Source: Myxococcales bacterium (GTDB lineage Bacteria > Myxococcota_A > Polyangia > Fen-1088). Taken from it: a stretch of 40,035 bases of DNA. Location of the stretch: NCBI GenBank assembly GCA_003158735.1, contig PMLB01000244.1:31921-71955 (forward strand), given 5' to 3'. Of this stretch, positions 31,794 through 40,035 are shown one piece after another; the first letter of the stretch is position 1; every line of letters begins with the position of its first letter. A program made the translations under genes and the position numbers. The notes beneath the pieces were generated by a model. That model made no database searches. It had not been told where the DNA came from and saw only the letters and a list, made by a program, of their open reading frames with translations.

Positions 31794-33960
31794 CTACATC
31801 AAGGTTGTCGATGATCAGGGAGGAAGCTCTGTCCGCAATATTGGGGCCCATTTGGGCGTGGGTCCTGGGCCTTGCATTGGAGTCATAGGTTGCCTGGTCG
31901 GCATACCTGGTACCGTCGTAGCAGGGACCATCGTCGTCCTGGATCGAGGCTATGTCGATCGGATTGTCGCCTATGTCGTAGGTCGAGGTTTCATAGATTG
32001 GGGGCCCCCCGGGAAAAATTTCCTCGTGGATCCACGAATATGCGAGATACCCGTTCCTCCGGATATCGTCCGGATCTCTGTTATAGACCGTCACATAGCC
32101 ACCGAAGTTGTCATTTATGAAAGCGTGCAACCGTGCCCTGGAGCCCACTTTGAGAGAAGAGATGCAGTCGTTCAGGCCATAGGTCGAAAGGTCGGGAATA
32201 TAGGTGTACGCGAATTGGTTCTCATCGACTGTGAATGTCTTGCACGCGCCACCGAAGTTCATGTCTTTGAATACCATCACCTCGTGCGGCTCGGGTTCTG
32301 CAACGGCACCGCATTGGGACACACAGTGCCCGGCCCCGTCGCAGATGTGGGTTCCATCGTCTGAACAGACAGTTGACTCGGGCGCAAAGTGGCGTGGTGG
32401 GCAGTAGAGACTGGTGCCCGTGCAGTACCCGGACAGATCGCACGGGCCGGCCGATGGCCAACAGATCGTTGTGCTGTCCGCAAGGACGTCGGGAGGACAG
32501 GCCGGGCTCGCGCCCGTACAGTACTCGGCCGCGTCACAATCCTGCTTCTTGGCCCGACAGAGCGTGGTGCTGTTCGATAGAACGTCAGCAGGACAATTCG
32601 GATCAGACCCCGTGCAGTTCTCCGCTGGGTCGCACACGCCCGCCGACGGCCGGCAGACGTTGGAGCTCGCCATAAAGCTGTCGATAGGGCACGCCGGGCT
32701 CGCACCTGTGCAGTACTCAGCCACGTCACACGCCCCGGCCTTGGCCCGGCAGAGCGTGGCGCTGTTCGATAAAACGTCGGCAGGGCAATTCGGATCAGAC
32801 CCCGTGCAGTTTTCCGCCGGATCGCACACGCCCGCCGACGGCCGGCAAACGTTGGAACTGGCCATAAGGCTGTCGATAGGACACGCCGGGTTCGCACCTG
32901 TGCAGTACTCAGCCACATCACACGCCCCGGCCTTGGCTCGGCAGAGCGTGGTGCTGTTCGATAGGACGTCGGCAGGGCAGTTCGGATCAGACCCCGTGCA
33001 GTTCTCCGCCGGATCGCATGGACCTGTTGACGGCCGGCATACACTTGAACTGGACGCGAACTTGTCAACGGGGCAGGCTGCGCTCGTTCCGCTGCACACT
33101 TCCCCCACATCGCATACGCCAGCGGGAGCACGGCACACAACCCCTTGAAGCAGGAATCCGTCCGCCGGGCAGCCAGCGTCCGTTCCATCGCAAACTTCGG
33201 CCACATCGCAGGGACCGGCGACCGCGCGACAGACCGTTCCCGTGGGCTTTGCTGGGTTAGAGCAAAGCCCTGTGCCGGAATCGCAGATCCCGGCGTTGTG
33301 GCAAGTGTCCTTGGCCGTGCAAACAACATTGTGACACCTGTCTGTGATCGTGACTGCAGTGCAGATGCCAGGCACCTGGCACCGATTGTCCACGCTGCTG
33401 TAGGTCGTGACGCCCGCGTCCGTCACCCCAAAGCGGTAGCTTCCCGGTGGTACCCAGACCTTGGCCAGGCCGGTGCTGTCTGTGACGCCAGTGTTGCTGG
33501 TTGAGGTCGAGCCATTGTAGGCCACGACCGTCAGACCGGAGATTGGCTTCCCGCTGCTGTCCACCACGGTCACCAAGGCCAGCGTGCTGTCGGAGAAGCG
33601 AAGATTGTCTAGGAGGTACGGCTTGGTGGCGTTGTAGGGCGCGTTCACCACGATCGTCACTCGCAGATCCGTGTAGGTTCCGCGAAACTTGGCCAGCACG
33701 CTGGACGTGGGCGTGAAGGTGACCGTGTTCCACTGCCCGAGGGGCAGCGGCGTCAGTTCCACCTGACCGAGGTACGTATTGTTCAGTCCCAAAGAAGAGC
33801 TATTCAGGTACAACTGGGTGGTGCCGTAGTTATTGGGGCTGATTTGCTTGAGCTCGGTGGGCAACATGATGTCGTAGTGGATCACGCCGCCTACACGTGA
33901 ACCAAGGGACGTCAGGGCCGCGCTCTGGACCGGCACATACCCGTGCGACGTGACGGCCAA
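31687..33960 (-). CDS. Central fragment of the broken lipoprotein gene: disintegrin-type repeats and crystallin domain
   Basis: This frame is open for 757 codons from a TTG at 33960, and upstream in the same frame to the TAG at 34090-34092. It starts inside a jelly-roll-like domain (YLGQVELTPLPLGQWNTVTF...PYLLDNLRF). An Ig-like insert (VTVVDSSGKPISGLTVVAYNGS) follows. Then come about eight Cys-rich units of the form VCRPSAGVCDPAENCTG, resembling the ADAM disintegrin fold, and a beta/gamma-crystallin domain (EVMVFKDMNFGGACKTF; ARLHAFINDNFGGYVTVYN). The last 35 codons are basic and out of keeping with the rest, which marks the point where the original frame was lost. Confidence 0.6.
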   Translation of the reverse strand: MAVTSHGYVPVQSAALTSLGSRVGGVIHYDIMLPTELKQISPNNYGTTQLYLNSSSLGLNNTYLGQVELTPLPLGQWNTVTFTPTSSVLAKFRGTYTDLRVTIVVNAPYNATKPYLLDNLRFSDSTLALVTVVDSSGKPISGLTVVAYNGSTSTSNTGVTDSTGLAKVWVPPGSYRFGVTDAGVTTYSSVDNRCQVPGICTAVTITDRCHNVVCTAKDTCHNAGICDSGTGLCSNPAKPTGTVCRAVAGPCDVAEVCDGTDAGCPADGFLLQGVVCRAPAGVCDVGEVCSGTSAACPVDKFASSSSVCRPSTGPCDPAENCTGSDPNCPADVLSNSTTLCRAKAGACDVAEYCTGANPACPIDSLMASSNVCRPSAGVCDPAENCTGSDPNCPADVLSNSATLCRAKAGACDVAEYCTGASPACPIDSFMASSNVCRPSAGVCDPAENCTGSDPNCPADVLSNSTTLCRAKKQDCDAAEYCTGASPACPPDVLADSTTICWPSAGPCDLSGYCTGTSLYCPPRHFAPESTVCSDDGTHICDGAGHCVSQCGAVAEPEPHEVMVFKDMNFGGACKTFTVDENQFAYTYIPDLSTYGLNDCISSLKVGSRARLHAFINDNFGGYVTVYNRDPDDIRRNGYLAYSWIHEEIFPGGPPIYETSTYDIGDNPIDIASIQDDDGPCYDGTRYADQATYDSNARPRTHAQMGPNIADRASSLIIDNLDVVGNAEPLIQIPRRLSWQFRWSHLLDRRQRGTLPQP
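32581..33035 (-). repeat. 192-bp near-identical tandem repeats coding for disintegrin-type units
   Basis: Matching landmarks recur at 32581, 32773 and 32965, a period of exactly 192 bp (64 codons), with about 2.4 copies and very few differences. Each unit encodes two Cys-rich modules. The near identity points to recent unequal crossover or slippage. Confidence 0.8.
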
Positions 33961-34136
33961 GGAGCGATAGCCTTGCGACGCCGTGGTCGAAACGCTGAGC
34001 GTGCCGGGGCCGCTCTGAATGATCGACCAGTCGGTAACCGTCGCTGCCTCGAATCCTAATACCCGGTCGACGTCGACCGAGGTCAGAGCCTACGTCGTGA
34101 CTTCTACTGCAACACCCTCGCCGGTGTTTTCAGTTA

Positions 34137-34146
34137 CCCCCCCCCC
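34137..34146. repeat. Ten-base C/G homopolymer just after the lipobox of the broken gene
   Basis: The run encodes Gly residues directly after the lipoprotein Cys and His. Ten bases keep the frame. Nine or eleven would stop translation within a few codons. Such a run can change length by slippage and is also prone to sequencing error. Confidence 0.9.
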
Positions 34147-34343
34147 GTGACACGCGCCAGCAAACAACGCCACCATCGCCATCGCGCCCTTGCTCACCAT
34201 GCTCCGTCTGGTCTTGGTCATCGCTGCGTCTCCTCTCTATTTCGACCTGGAATCCGGCGGCCAAGAGACTTCCGGGATGACGCCGCCAGTACCAGGCACC
34301 ATTGAAACGACAACGCGCGGCCATGTCAATGGTTTCCGATCTC

Positions 34344-34384
34344 CGGCTTCATTGTGGATGCCGGGTACCGGATTGGGTGGAGGT
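34344..34384 (+). repeat. Right 41-bp direct repeat (island boundary)
   Basis: Identical to 28248-28288 and followed by a TGA that would end the outer-membrane protein gene one base after the repeat begins to diverge. It lies 4 bp from the stop of the GspF-like gene on the opposite strand. Confidence 0.9.
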
Positions 34385-34388
34385 GAGA

Positions 34389-35468
34389 TTAGTGCAATCC
34401 CAGCACTGGCCCGACAAAGCCCACCAGCGCACCCGCGATCACCACACCCAGCAGCAAGACAGTCGCTGACTGCGCCACGGTCTTGGCTCGACTGATGTGC
34501 TTCAATAGATCCGCGTCGCCGGTCTCGGCGTGCTTCATCAGCATCTCACCCAGGGTTCCGCGCCGCTCGGCCGCTTGCATGGCGTTGATCTCGGCTCGCG
34601 AAACCAGTCCCACTTCGGCGAGCGCCGTGGGCAAGTCGCGACCCTTGCTCACTTTGTCCATGGCCAGCAGCACGGCCCCGCGCACGGCCACATTACCCGC
34701 GGTCATTGCCGCGCTTTCAATCGCATTCAGCACCGGAATTCCGGCTGCCACCAACACGCCGGTGGTGCGGGTGAAGTGAGCCACTGCCTTGGCCCGCCAC
34801 AATGACCCAATGATGGGTGCCTGCAAGAGGATCCCATCCTGCCAAAGCTGACCCTTCTCTCCACGCAGAAGAATGCGAAGGCCCGCATAGGCGAGAGCCA
34901 CCACAACCAGCACGACCGGCAAGATCGATCGCGCACCATGCGACACGAAAATCGCCCAATGCGTGGCCAGCGGCCATTCTTGCTGGGGCAGGCCGCGCAG
35001 AAATGGTTCGACAGCAGAAGCCGCGACCGCCAGGCCGACAAGCACCGCGAGCAAGCCGATCCCCAGGATGATCAGCGGACGCGCGGTCGCTCTGCCAAGC
35101 TCGCGCGCGATCTTCGCCGTGGTACTGAGGTACGCCGTAAGACGCTGCAACTCGATGGGCAAGCGATTGCTCTTCGCGCCCGCGGCCAGCAATGCCACGC
35201 TGATTTCGTCAAACACATCCGGGTAGTCGCGCAGGGCTTCGCCCAAAGAGCGCCCCTCGTCCATGCTGGCCTTCACGCCCTTGCACGCTGCTGCCACACG
35301 CGGATGCCTGAACTCGACCGACAGGGCATAGAGCGCCTGTCCCACCGACAAGCCCGCCTTCAGCTTGGCCGCGAGAAGGCCCGCCAGACGACTCAACTCC
35401 TCTGGCTTGACTCGCTGGTAGTTCGACCTCTGCACGGACTGACCTGGAAGTGAAAGCGCTTGCTGCAC
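34389..35468 (-). CDS. Type II secretion/type IV pilus inner-membrane protein (GspF/PilC-like)
   Basis: The product has 359 residues from a GTG at 35468, the first start after an in-frame stop. Two T2SSF domains are visible. The first (about 25-145) contains LAAKLKAGLSVGQALYAL and DYPDVFDEISVALLAAGAKSNRLPIELQRL, followed by a membrane segment at about 130-155. The second (about 235-335) contains AHFTRTTGVLVAAGIPVLNAIESA and ends with a membrane helix (SATVLLLGVVIAGALVGFVGPVLGL). GspF and PilC are inner-membrane platform proteins for pseudopilus or pilus assembly. It is slightly shorter than the usual 400 residues and no other secretion genes adjoin it, so its system is unknown. It may be co-transcribed with the DUF4388 gene. 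Confidence 0.85.
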   Translation of the reverse strand: MQQALSLPGQSVQRSNYQRVKPEELSRLAGLLAAKLKAGLSVGQALYALSVEFRHPRVAAACKGVKASMDEGRSLGEALRDYPDVFDEISVALLAAGAKSNRLPIELQRLTAYLSTTAKIARELGRATARPLIILGIGLLAVLVGLAVAASAVEPFLRGLPQQEWPLATHWAIFVSHGARSILPVVLVVVALAYAGLRILLRGEKGQLWQDGILLQAPIIGSLWRAKAVAHFTRTTGVLVAAGIPVLNAIESAAMTAGNVAVRGAVLLAMDKVSKGRDLPTALAEVGLVSRAEINAMQAAERRGTLGEMLMKHAETGDADLLKHISRAKTVAQSATVLLLGVVIAGALVGFVGPVLGLH

Positions 35469-35489
35469 GAGCTTGACCCCCGAATCTCG

Positions 35490-35675
35490 CTATCCCGGAC
35501 GTCGATTGTGCACCAGGACCGCGACGGCGTCATGAAAACGCAGGCGCACCGGGCGCAACCCGGTGAAATTGTTTGGCAAAAGACCTTCAAACAAACGCCA
35601 GACGGACGATCGCAGGTCGCCCCTGCGAAACGGGTCCCGCCAGACCTTGATGAGGCATGCGAATAGCTCCTGCAC
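35490..35675 (-). CDS. Possible 61-codon ORF between the DUF4388 and GspF-like genes
   Basis: A GTG at 35675 lies 4 bp after the stop of the DUF4388 gene, and the frame stays open to 35490, 21 bp before the GspF-like start. The predicted peptide (QELFACLIKVWRDPFRRGDL...VRLRFHDAVAVLVHNRRPG) has a balanced composition, unlike antisense frames here. I recognise no family. It might be a small adaptor or the remnant of a larger gene. Confidence 0.3.
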   Translation of the reverse strand: MQELFACLIKVWRDPFRRGDLRSSVWRLFEGLLPNNFTGLRPVRLRFHDAVAVLVHNRRPG

Positions 35676-35679
35676 GGCG

Positions 35680-37314
35680 CTATCCCGTGTTGCGCATCTT
35701 GATGACGGGCCCGCCGGTTTCTCGCTCGGGGCTCGATCGCCGTAGGAATTCGTTTTCCAGCGCCAGCCCGAGCTGAAAAGCGGCCAGCTCGAAGATCTCC
35801 AGGTCGCCCACCGGCCGGTCACGCGCGCCGTTGTCGAGATAGATGACGGCGACCACGCGCTCGCTGCCGGGCACGGGCAACACGACAATCTCTCCCGACA
35901 CCGGACGGTCGACCGCCTCGCGAAAAGCCTGTGGCAATCCAGCGTCGTCGTAACTCACGCGGCGGGTGTGACTGTCCCGCAAACACTCGAACAAGACACC
36001 GCTCGCGCCCACTGGGAAGGCGAGCGTCTGCGTCCTTATCAGCAATTCCTCACCCAGCGCGGTCTGGCCAAACGCACCCAGGGCCACCAACTGGTCGCGG
36101 TCGGGCACCAGCAATACGCCGCGATCGAGCGACTCGGCCACCACGTTGAGCAAGTTGAGCGAGACCGAGGTGGCCAGCAGCCCCGAACGCAGATCGGCGA
36201 TGATCCGTCGCAAACGCGCGAAGCTGGCGCGCACGCCTTCGGCAATGGCGCGTTCATTGGAAAGGTACCTGCGCTGGCGCGCCACACTGCCCACACAGGC
36301 GACCACCGTCTCGGGCGCCGCCGAGGTGATGGACAGCACGCCCGCCTGGTACAGCTCGCGCAAAGGGGCGCGCCCCACGAAGAGCGCGATGACCGAGGCC
36401 CGCGGTCTCGCGCGACAGAGCGCGGTGAGTGTGTCCACCGCGTGGGTCTGGTAGCGCAGGTCCACCACCACGATGGGTGGCGGCTCGCCCAGCAGCGATG
36501 CCCCGGCGTCACGCAAGCCCACTGCCGACATACGGTCGCCGGTTTCCGCCAGCAGGTGATTGATCTGCGCCAGAAGCTCTGCGTCGGGAGACACCATCTG
36601 AAAGCGTGGGAGCTCACAGACCTCGTTCTTGATGGTAATCGCGGTGTCGGCTTCGGTGGGCTCGGGCACTGCGTTGGTATTGGCGCTGGCGTTCGCGTCG
36701 GCCTCGGGCTGCTTGCGGCCGCCCTTGGTCAGCACCTGCACGAATTCCTGGACGGGCTCCGATCCTTCCGGCGCGACTTCAATCGGAGTCTGCGGGTGGC
36801 AGGCGGCGCGGTTAGAATCCTCCTCCATGGCCTGCAGCACCTCCAAGATGACCTGCTGCGTGTCCATGTCGACCTTGGGTGCGCCGGAGAAGCGCGACAC
36901 CTCGACCAGCGGCGTCAGGTCGTCGAGCGCAAAATCGAAGGTGCCTGCGGGCCAGGCCAGCACCTCCTTGACCACACGTTCGATCTCTTGCCCCACCACC
37001 TGTCGGATCACATCCGGCGTGGTGGCGCCTTGCCGGACCAGAACCTGCCCGATGGTGCGCCGAGGCCGCTCGCTCTCTTGCGCCTCCAGCGCCCGCTGCA
37101 AGGCGGGGTCGTCGAGGATGCCCGCCGCCAGCAGCATCTCGCCCAGCCGCAACGAGCGTGAACTCCAAGCGCTGACCAAACGACCGTGTTCGAACCCGAT
37201 GAGCGCCTCCTCTTCGCCGGCGTGAATCGACAAGGTACCTGAATGCCCGCCCAACCGAATGAGCTGCATCACATCGGTGACGGCGACGTCCTCAATTCGC
37301 CCCTGGAAGCTCAT
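35680..37314 (-). CDS. DUF4388 (PATAN) regulatory protein with receiver-like and GAF-like regions
   Basis: The product has 544 residues from the ATG at 37314. Residues 1-100 match DUF4388 (MSFQGRIEDVAVTDVMQLIRLGGHSGTLSI...ALIGFEHGRLVSA), common in myxobacterial signalling proteins, extended by a helical part to about 165. An acidic, Ala/Asn-rich linker follows. Residues of about 240-350 resemble a degenerate receiver domain (IVVVDLRYQTHAVDTLTALCRARPRASVIALF). From about 365 to 530 a GAF-like domain is seen (SVSLNLLNVVAESLDRGVLLVPDRDQ...IVVLPVPGSERVVAVIYLDNG...DLEIFELAAFQLGLALEN). There is no DNA-binding or kinase domain. It is probably a cytosolic signal-integration protein of unknown target. 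Confidence 0.85.
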   Translation of the reverse strand: MSFQGRIEDVAVTDVMQLIRLGGHSGTLSIHAGEEEALIGFEHGRLVSAWSSRSLRLGEMLLAAGILDDPALQRALEAQESERPRRTIGQVLVRQGATTPDVIRQVVGQEIERVVKEVLAWPAGTFDFALDDLTPLVEVSRFSGAPKVDMDTQQVILEVLQAMEEDSNRAACHPQTPIEVAPEGSEPVQEFVQVLTKGGRKQPEADANASANTNAVPEPTEADTAITIKNEVCELPRFQMVSPDAELLAQINHLLAETGDRMSAVGLRDAGASLLGEPPPIVVVDLRYQTHAVDTLTALCRARPRASVIALFVGRAPLRELYQAGVLSITSAAPETVVACVGSVARQRRYLSNERAIAEGVRASFARLRRIIADLRSGLLATSVSLNLLNVVAESLDRGVLLVPDRDQLVALGAFGQTALGEELLIRTQTLAFPVGASGVLFECLRDSHTRRVSYDDAGLPQAFREAVDRPVSGEIVVLPVPGSERVVAVIYLDNGARDRPVGDLEIFELAAFQLGLALENEFLRRSSPERETGGPVIKMRNTG

Positions 37315-37329
37315 GGGCGGGACCGCCGG

Positions 37330-37566
37330 CTATGATTGATGGTTCCGATCACGACGTCCCTTATTGACCAAACGGATCAGGCTCTCGAGGGTGCGCAACT
37401 TGCGTGCGGTTTTTGAGTACACCCGCGAGGCGAACACTGCGGAAGCCGCATGGGCTCCCAGAAGGTCGAGCAGGTCGTGGTCTTCCTTCACGAAGGCCGG
37501 CTTGAGGAAATTCCTCCCCCTGGAGCTTGGCTCCCCTGTTGCGTTGTGGTGCTTTTCGCGTGCCAT
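37330..37566 (-). pseudogene. GAF-domain C-terminal fragment upstream of the DUF4388 gene
   Basis: The last 78 codons of an open frame read FLKPAFVKEDHDLLDLLGAH and continue AASAVFASRVY, then KLRTLESLIRLVN. This is the typical end of a GAF domain followed by a signalling helix. The N-terminal two thirds of a GAF domain is missing, no good ribosome-binding site precedes the ATG at 37566, and the open frame further upstream to 37680 looks non-coding. It ends 15 bp before the DUF4388 start. It is probably the remnant of a signalling protein. The remaining part of this gap (37567-37739) holds nothing I can name. Confidence 0.45.
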
Positions 37567-37739
37567 AGGGACGCTATGTCGACCCAGCGTGCGAGCCCGC
37601 AGACCTCGACTTACAAAGGAGAAATTCGTCTGTTCTGTCGCCCAGCTTGAGCGCGCGTCCCCGCGCCTAAGGCGGGTCAAGCGGTGCTGGCGCAGGGGTT
37701 ACTTCTACCCATCGCAAGACCGGAGCATAATGGCAGGAC

Positions 37740-39296
<1,557 letters not shown>

Positions 39297-39314
39297 CGCA
39301 CAGATCGGCAAGTC

Positions 39315-40016
39315 ATGGACGACGAAACCCGCGACCGCTTCCGCCAGCTCGAAGGGCCGCGCAGTGACGCCCCCGACGAGCCGGGCCACACGGCCACCAG
39401 CGACCGCTTTGATGCTGTGCTGGCACCTGGGGAAAAGACGCCGGCCAGTCGTCCTTCCAGCGCGTTCAGGCCGCCGACGGAGAAACACGCGGCCATCGTC
39501 GTTGATGCCGAGGGTTTCAAGGCCGTGCCTCGCAACGATTGCCCCCGCTGTGAACGGCCCAACAATCTCTTTGACCGGAAATGTGTCAACTGCGGGGCGC
39601 GGCTCGACACGCCGGCTGCGCGCGCCCACAACGAAAAGCTGTGGCGAGCCGGTCTGCCCGAAGTCGAGTGGTCACCACCCGTACCTGGAGTTCCCGCCCC
39701 GGAGCAGGAATCGCTTTCGCCGCAGCAAGAGGCGGCCAGACGCGCCGCCTTGGAGGAACTGGCTGCGCGCGAGATGAGCCGCCGTCCGCGCAGAGCAGGC
39801 GAGCAGATCTCCCTGTGGCGTTCAATGACGGGCCGTGGCCGGAACCTGTTCGATGAAGAGAGCGCAGGTTCCCGGTCGAGCGGCAACCTGCCGATCATTG
39901 CAGCCGTGTCCCTTGCGCTCTTTCTTCTCAGCAGCCTGCTCGTGTACGGCCCGCGCTGGTGGCACCTGCCCGTGGTGCTGGGCGTGGGACTGCTGCTGGT
40001 GCGGAGGCGGATCTAG
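39315..40016 (+). CDS. Zinc-ribbon membrane protein of unknown function
   Basis: The product has 233 residues. A disordered, charged N-terminus (1-70) leads to a four-Cys zinc ribbon, CPRCERPNNLFDRKCVNC, at about 76-93. A Pro/Glu/Ala-rich helical middle part follows, then two closely spaced hydrophobic segments (NLPIIAAVSLALFLLSSLLVY and HLPVVLGVGLLLV) at the C-terminus. The protein is probably anchored by a C-terminal hairpin with the ribbon in the cytoplasm. I recognise no named family. It follows the AAA+ ATPase gene with an 18-bp gap, which suggests shared expression and perhaps a membrane partner for the ATPase. Confidence 0.78.
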   Translation: MDDETRDRFRQLEGPRSDAPDEPGHTATSDRFDAVLAPGEKTPASRPSSAFRPPTEKHAAIVVDAEGFKAVPRNDCPRCERPNNLFDRKCVNCGARLDTPAARAHNEKLWRAGLPEVEWSPPVPGVPAPEQESLSPQQEAARRAALEELAAREMSRRPRRAGEQISLWRSMTGRGRNLFDEESAGSRSSGNLPIIAAVSLALFLLSSLLVYGPRWWHLPVVLGVGLLLVRRRI

Positions 40017-40017
40017 C

Positions 40018-40035
40018 GTGAGTTTACCGGAAGAG
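40018..40035 (+). CDS. Start of another gene (cut by right edge)
   Basis: A GTG at 40018, one base after the preceding stop, has GGAGG about 10 bases upstream and begins VSLPEE before the window ends. Too little is visible for a function. Confidence 0.3.

Larger units (their letters stand above)
29751..34221 (-). pseudogene. Large disintegrin/crystallin surface lipoprotein gene broken by an in-frame TAG and a frameshift
   Basis: The original gene probably began at the ATG at 34221, which has AGGAG 8 bases upstream, giving a lipoprotein signal that ends LFAGAC. A run of ten G residues (34137-34146) follows the lipobox Cys in frame. A TAG at 34092-34090 stops translation after 43 residues, and the same frame then continues without interruption to about 31790 through a jelly-roll-like domain, disintegrin-type repeats and a beta/gamma-crystallin domain. 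There a one-base shift joins it to the frame that runs to 29751. Repaired, the protein would have about 1490 residues. Sequencing error, true decay, or programmed readthrough with frameshifting are all possible; decay seems most likely. Confidence 0.75.
28289..34384. mobile_element. Probable inserted segment bounded by 41-bp direct repeats
   Basis: The segment runs from just after the left repeat to the end of the right repeat (6096 bp). Its right boundary recreates the last codons of the outer-membrane protein gene with its own TGA stop, placed 4 bp from the stop of the convergent GspF-like gene. That is the arrangement expected before an insertion. It contains two small lipoprotein genes and one large broken lipoprotein gene, with visibly lower GC than the flanks. 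No integrase, transposase or tRNA is present, so the mechanism is unknown. A simple tandem-duplication history is the alternative. Confidence 0.6.

Noticed and set aside
34090-34092. TAG read as pyrrolysine or another recoded residue
   Set aside because: No pyl genes are visible (the PylB-like radical SAM protein is clearly HydE), and TAG serves as a normal stop for other genes here, including the PaaK-type neighbourhood and the zinc-ribbon gene.
28289-34384. Integrase, transposase or tRNA that would explain the repeat-bounded segment
   Set aside because: None of the frames in the segment shows such motifs, and no tRNA-like fold was found by eye at the boundaries, so the insertion mechanism is left open.

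Overview
The window looks like high-GC DNA from a fermentative or facultatively anaerobic member of the Myxococcota (former Deltaproteobacteria). This is inferred from gene style, not from a marker gene: lipoproteins with long Gly/Thr linkers, disintegrin-type Cys-rich repeats joined to a beta/gamma-crystallin domain, a DUF4388 protein, several multidomain histidine kinases, and a cytosolic [FeFe]-hydrogenase set. I see no rRNA, tRNA, CRISPR array, insertion sequence or integrase. Long ORFs antisense to real genes are abundant, as expected at this GC content, and are left out. Layout. (1) Positions 1-11548, all minus strand, form a hydrogenase regulation and maturation cluster. In transcription order it holds rex, a HydS-like [FeFe]-hydrogenase sensor fused to a histidine kinase, a receiver-histidine kinase protein, hydG, aspA, a 130-bp hairpin element, hydF, hydE, then a separate promoter and the NuoE/HydC-like and NuoF/HydB-like subunits, the last cut by the window edge. 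Two Rex-operator-like palindromes lie 4 bp downstream of candidate -10 boxes, one before rex and one before the NuoE-like gene. The cluster therefore seems to make an NAD(H)-linked [FeFe] hydrogenase whose expression answers to NADH/NAD+ through Rex and perhaps to H2 through the HydS-kinase. (2) Positions 11756-17557, plus strand, hold three paralogous GDSL/CE12 rhamnogalacturonan-acetylesterase-like lipoproteins and one beta-helix lipoprotein, suggesting cell-surface work on pectin. (3) Positions 17600-22066 hold mixed metabolic genes: a PaaK-type CoA ligase with a Trm112-like small protein, a membrane FeS/CCG oxidoreductase of the ETF:quinone type, and an acylphosphatase with a small unknown protein. 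(4) Positions 22189-28290 are a four-gene operon with ATGA stop/start overlaps: IPT/TIG lipoprotein, sensor histidine kinase, FecR-like membrane protein and a predicted outer-membrane protein. This may be an uncharacterised envelope-sensing system. (5) Positions 28289-34384 are a 6.1-kb segment bounded by perfect 41-bp direct repeats that duplicate the 3' end of the preceding gene. It looks like an inserted island. It carries two small lipoprotein genes and one very large disintegrin/crystallin lipoprotein gene broken by an in-frame TAG and a frameshift. (6) Positions 34389-40035 hold a GspF/PilC-like membrane protein, a 61-codon ORF, a DUF4388/GAF protein, a GAF-like fragment, a Ycf46-like AAA+ ATPase, a zinc-ribbon membrane protein and the first codons of another gene. 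Smaller gene-poor gaps, including 21222-21508 and 15132-15355, show nothing I can name.
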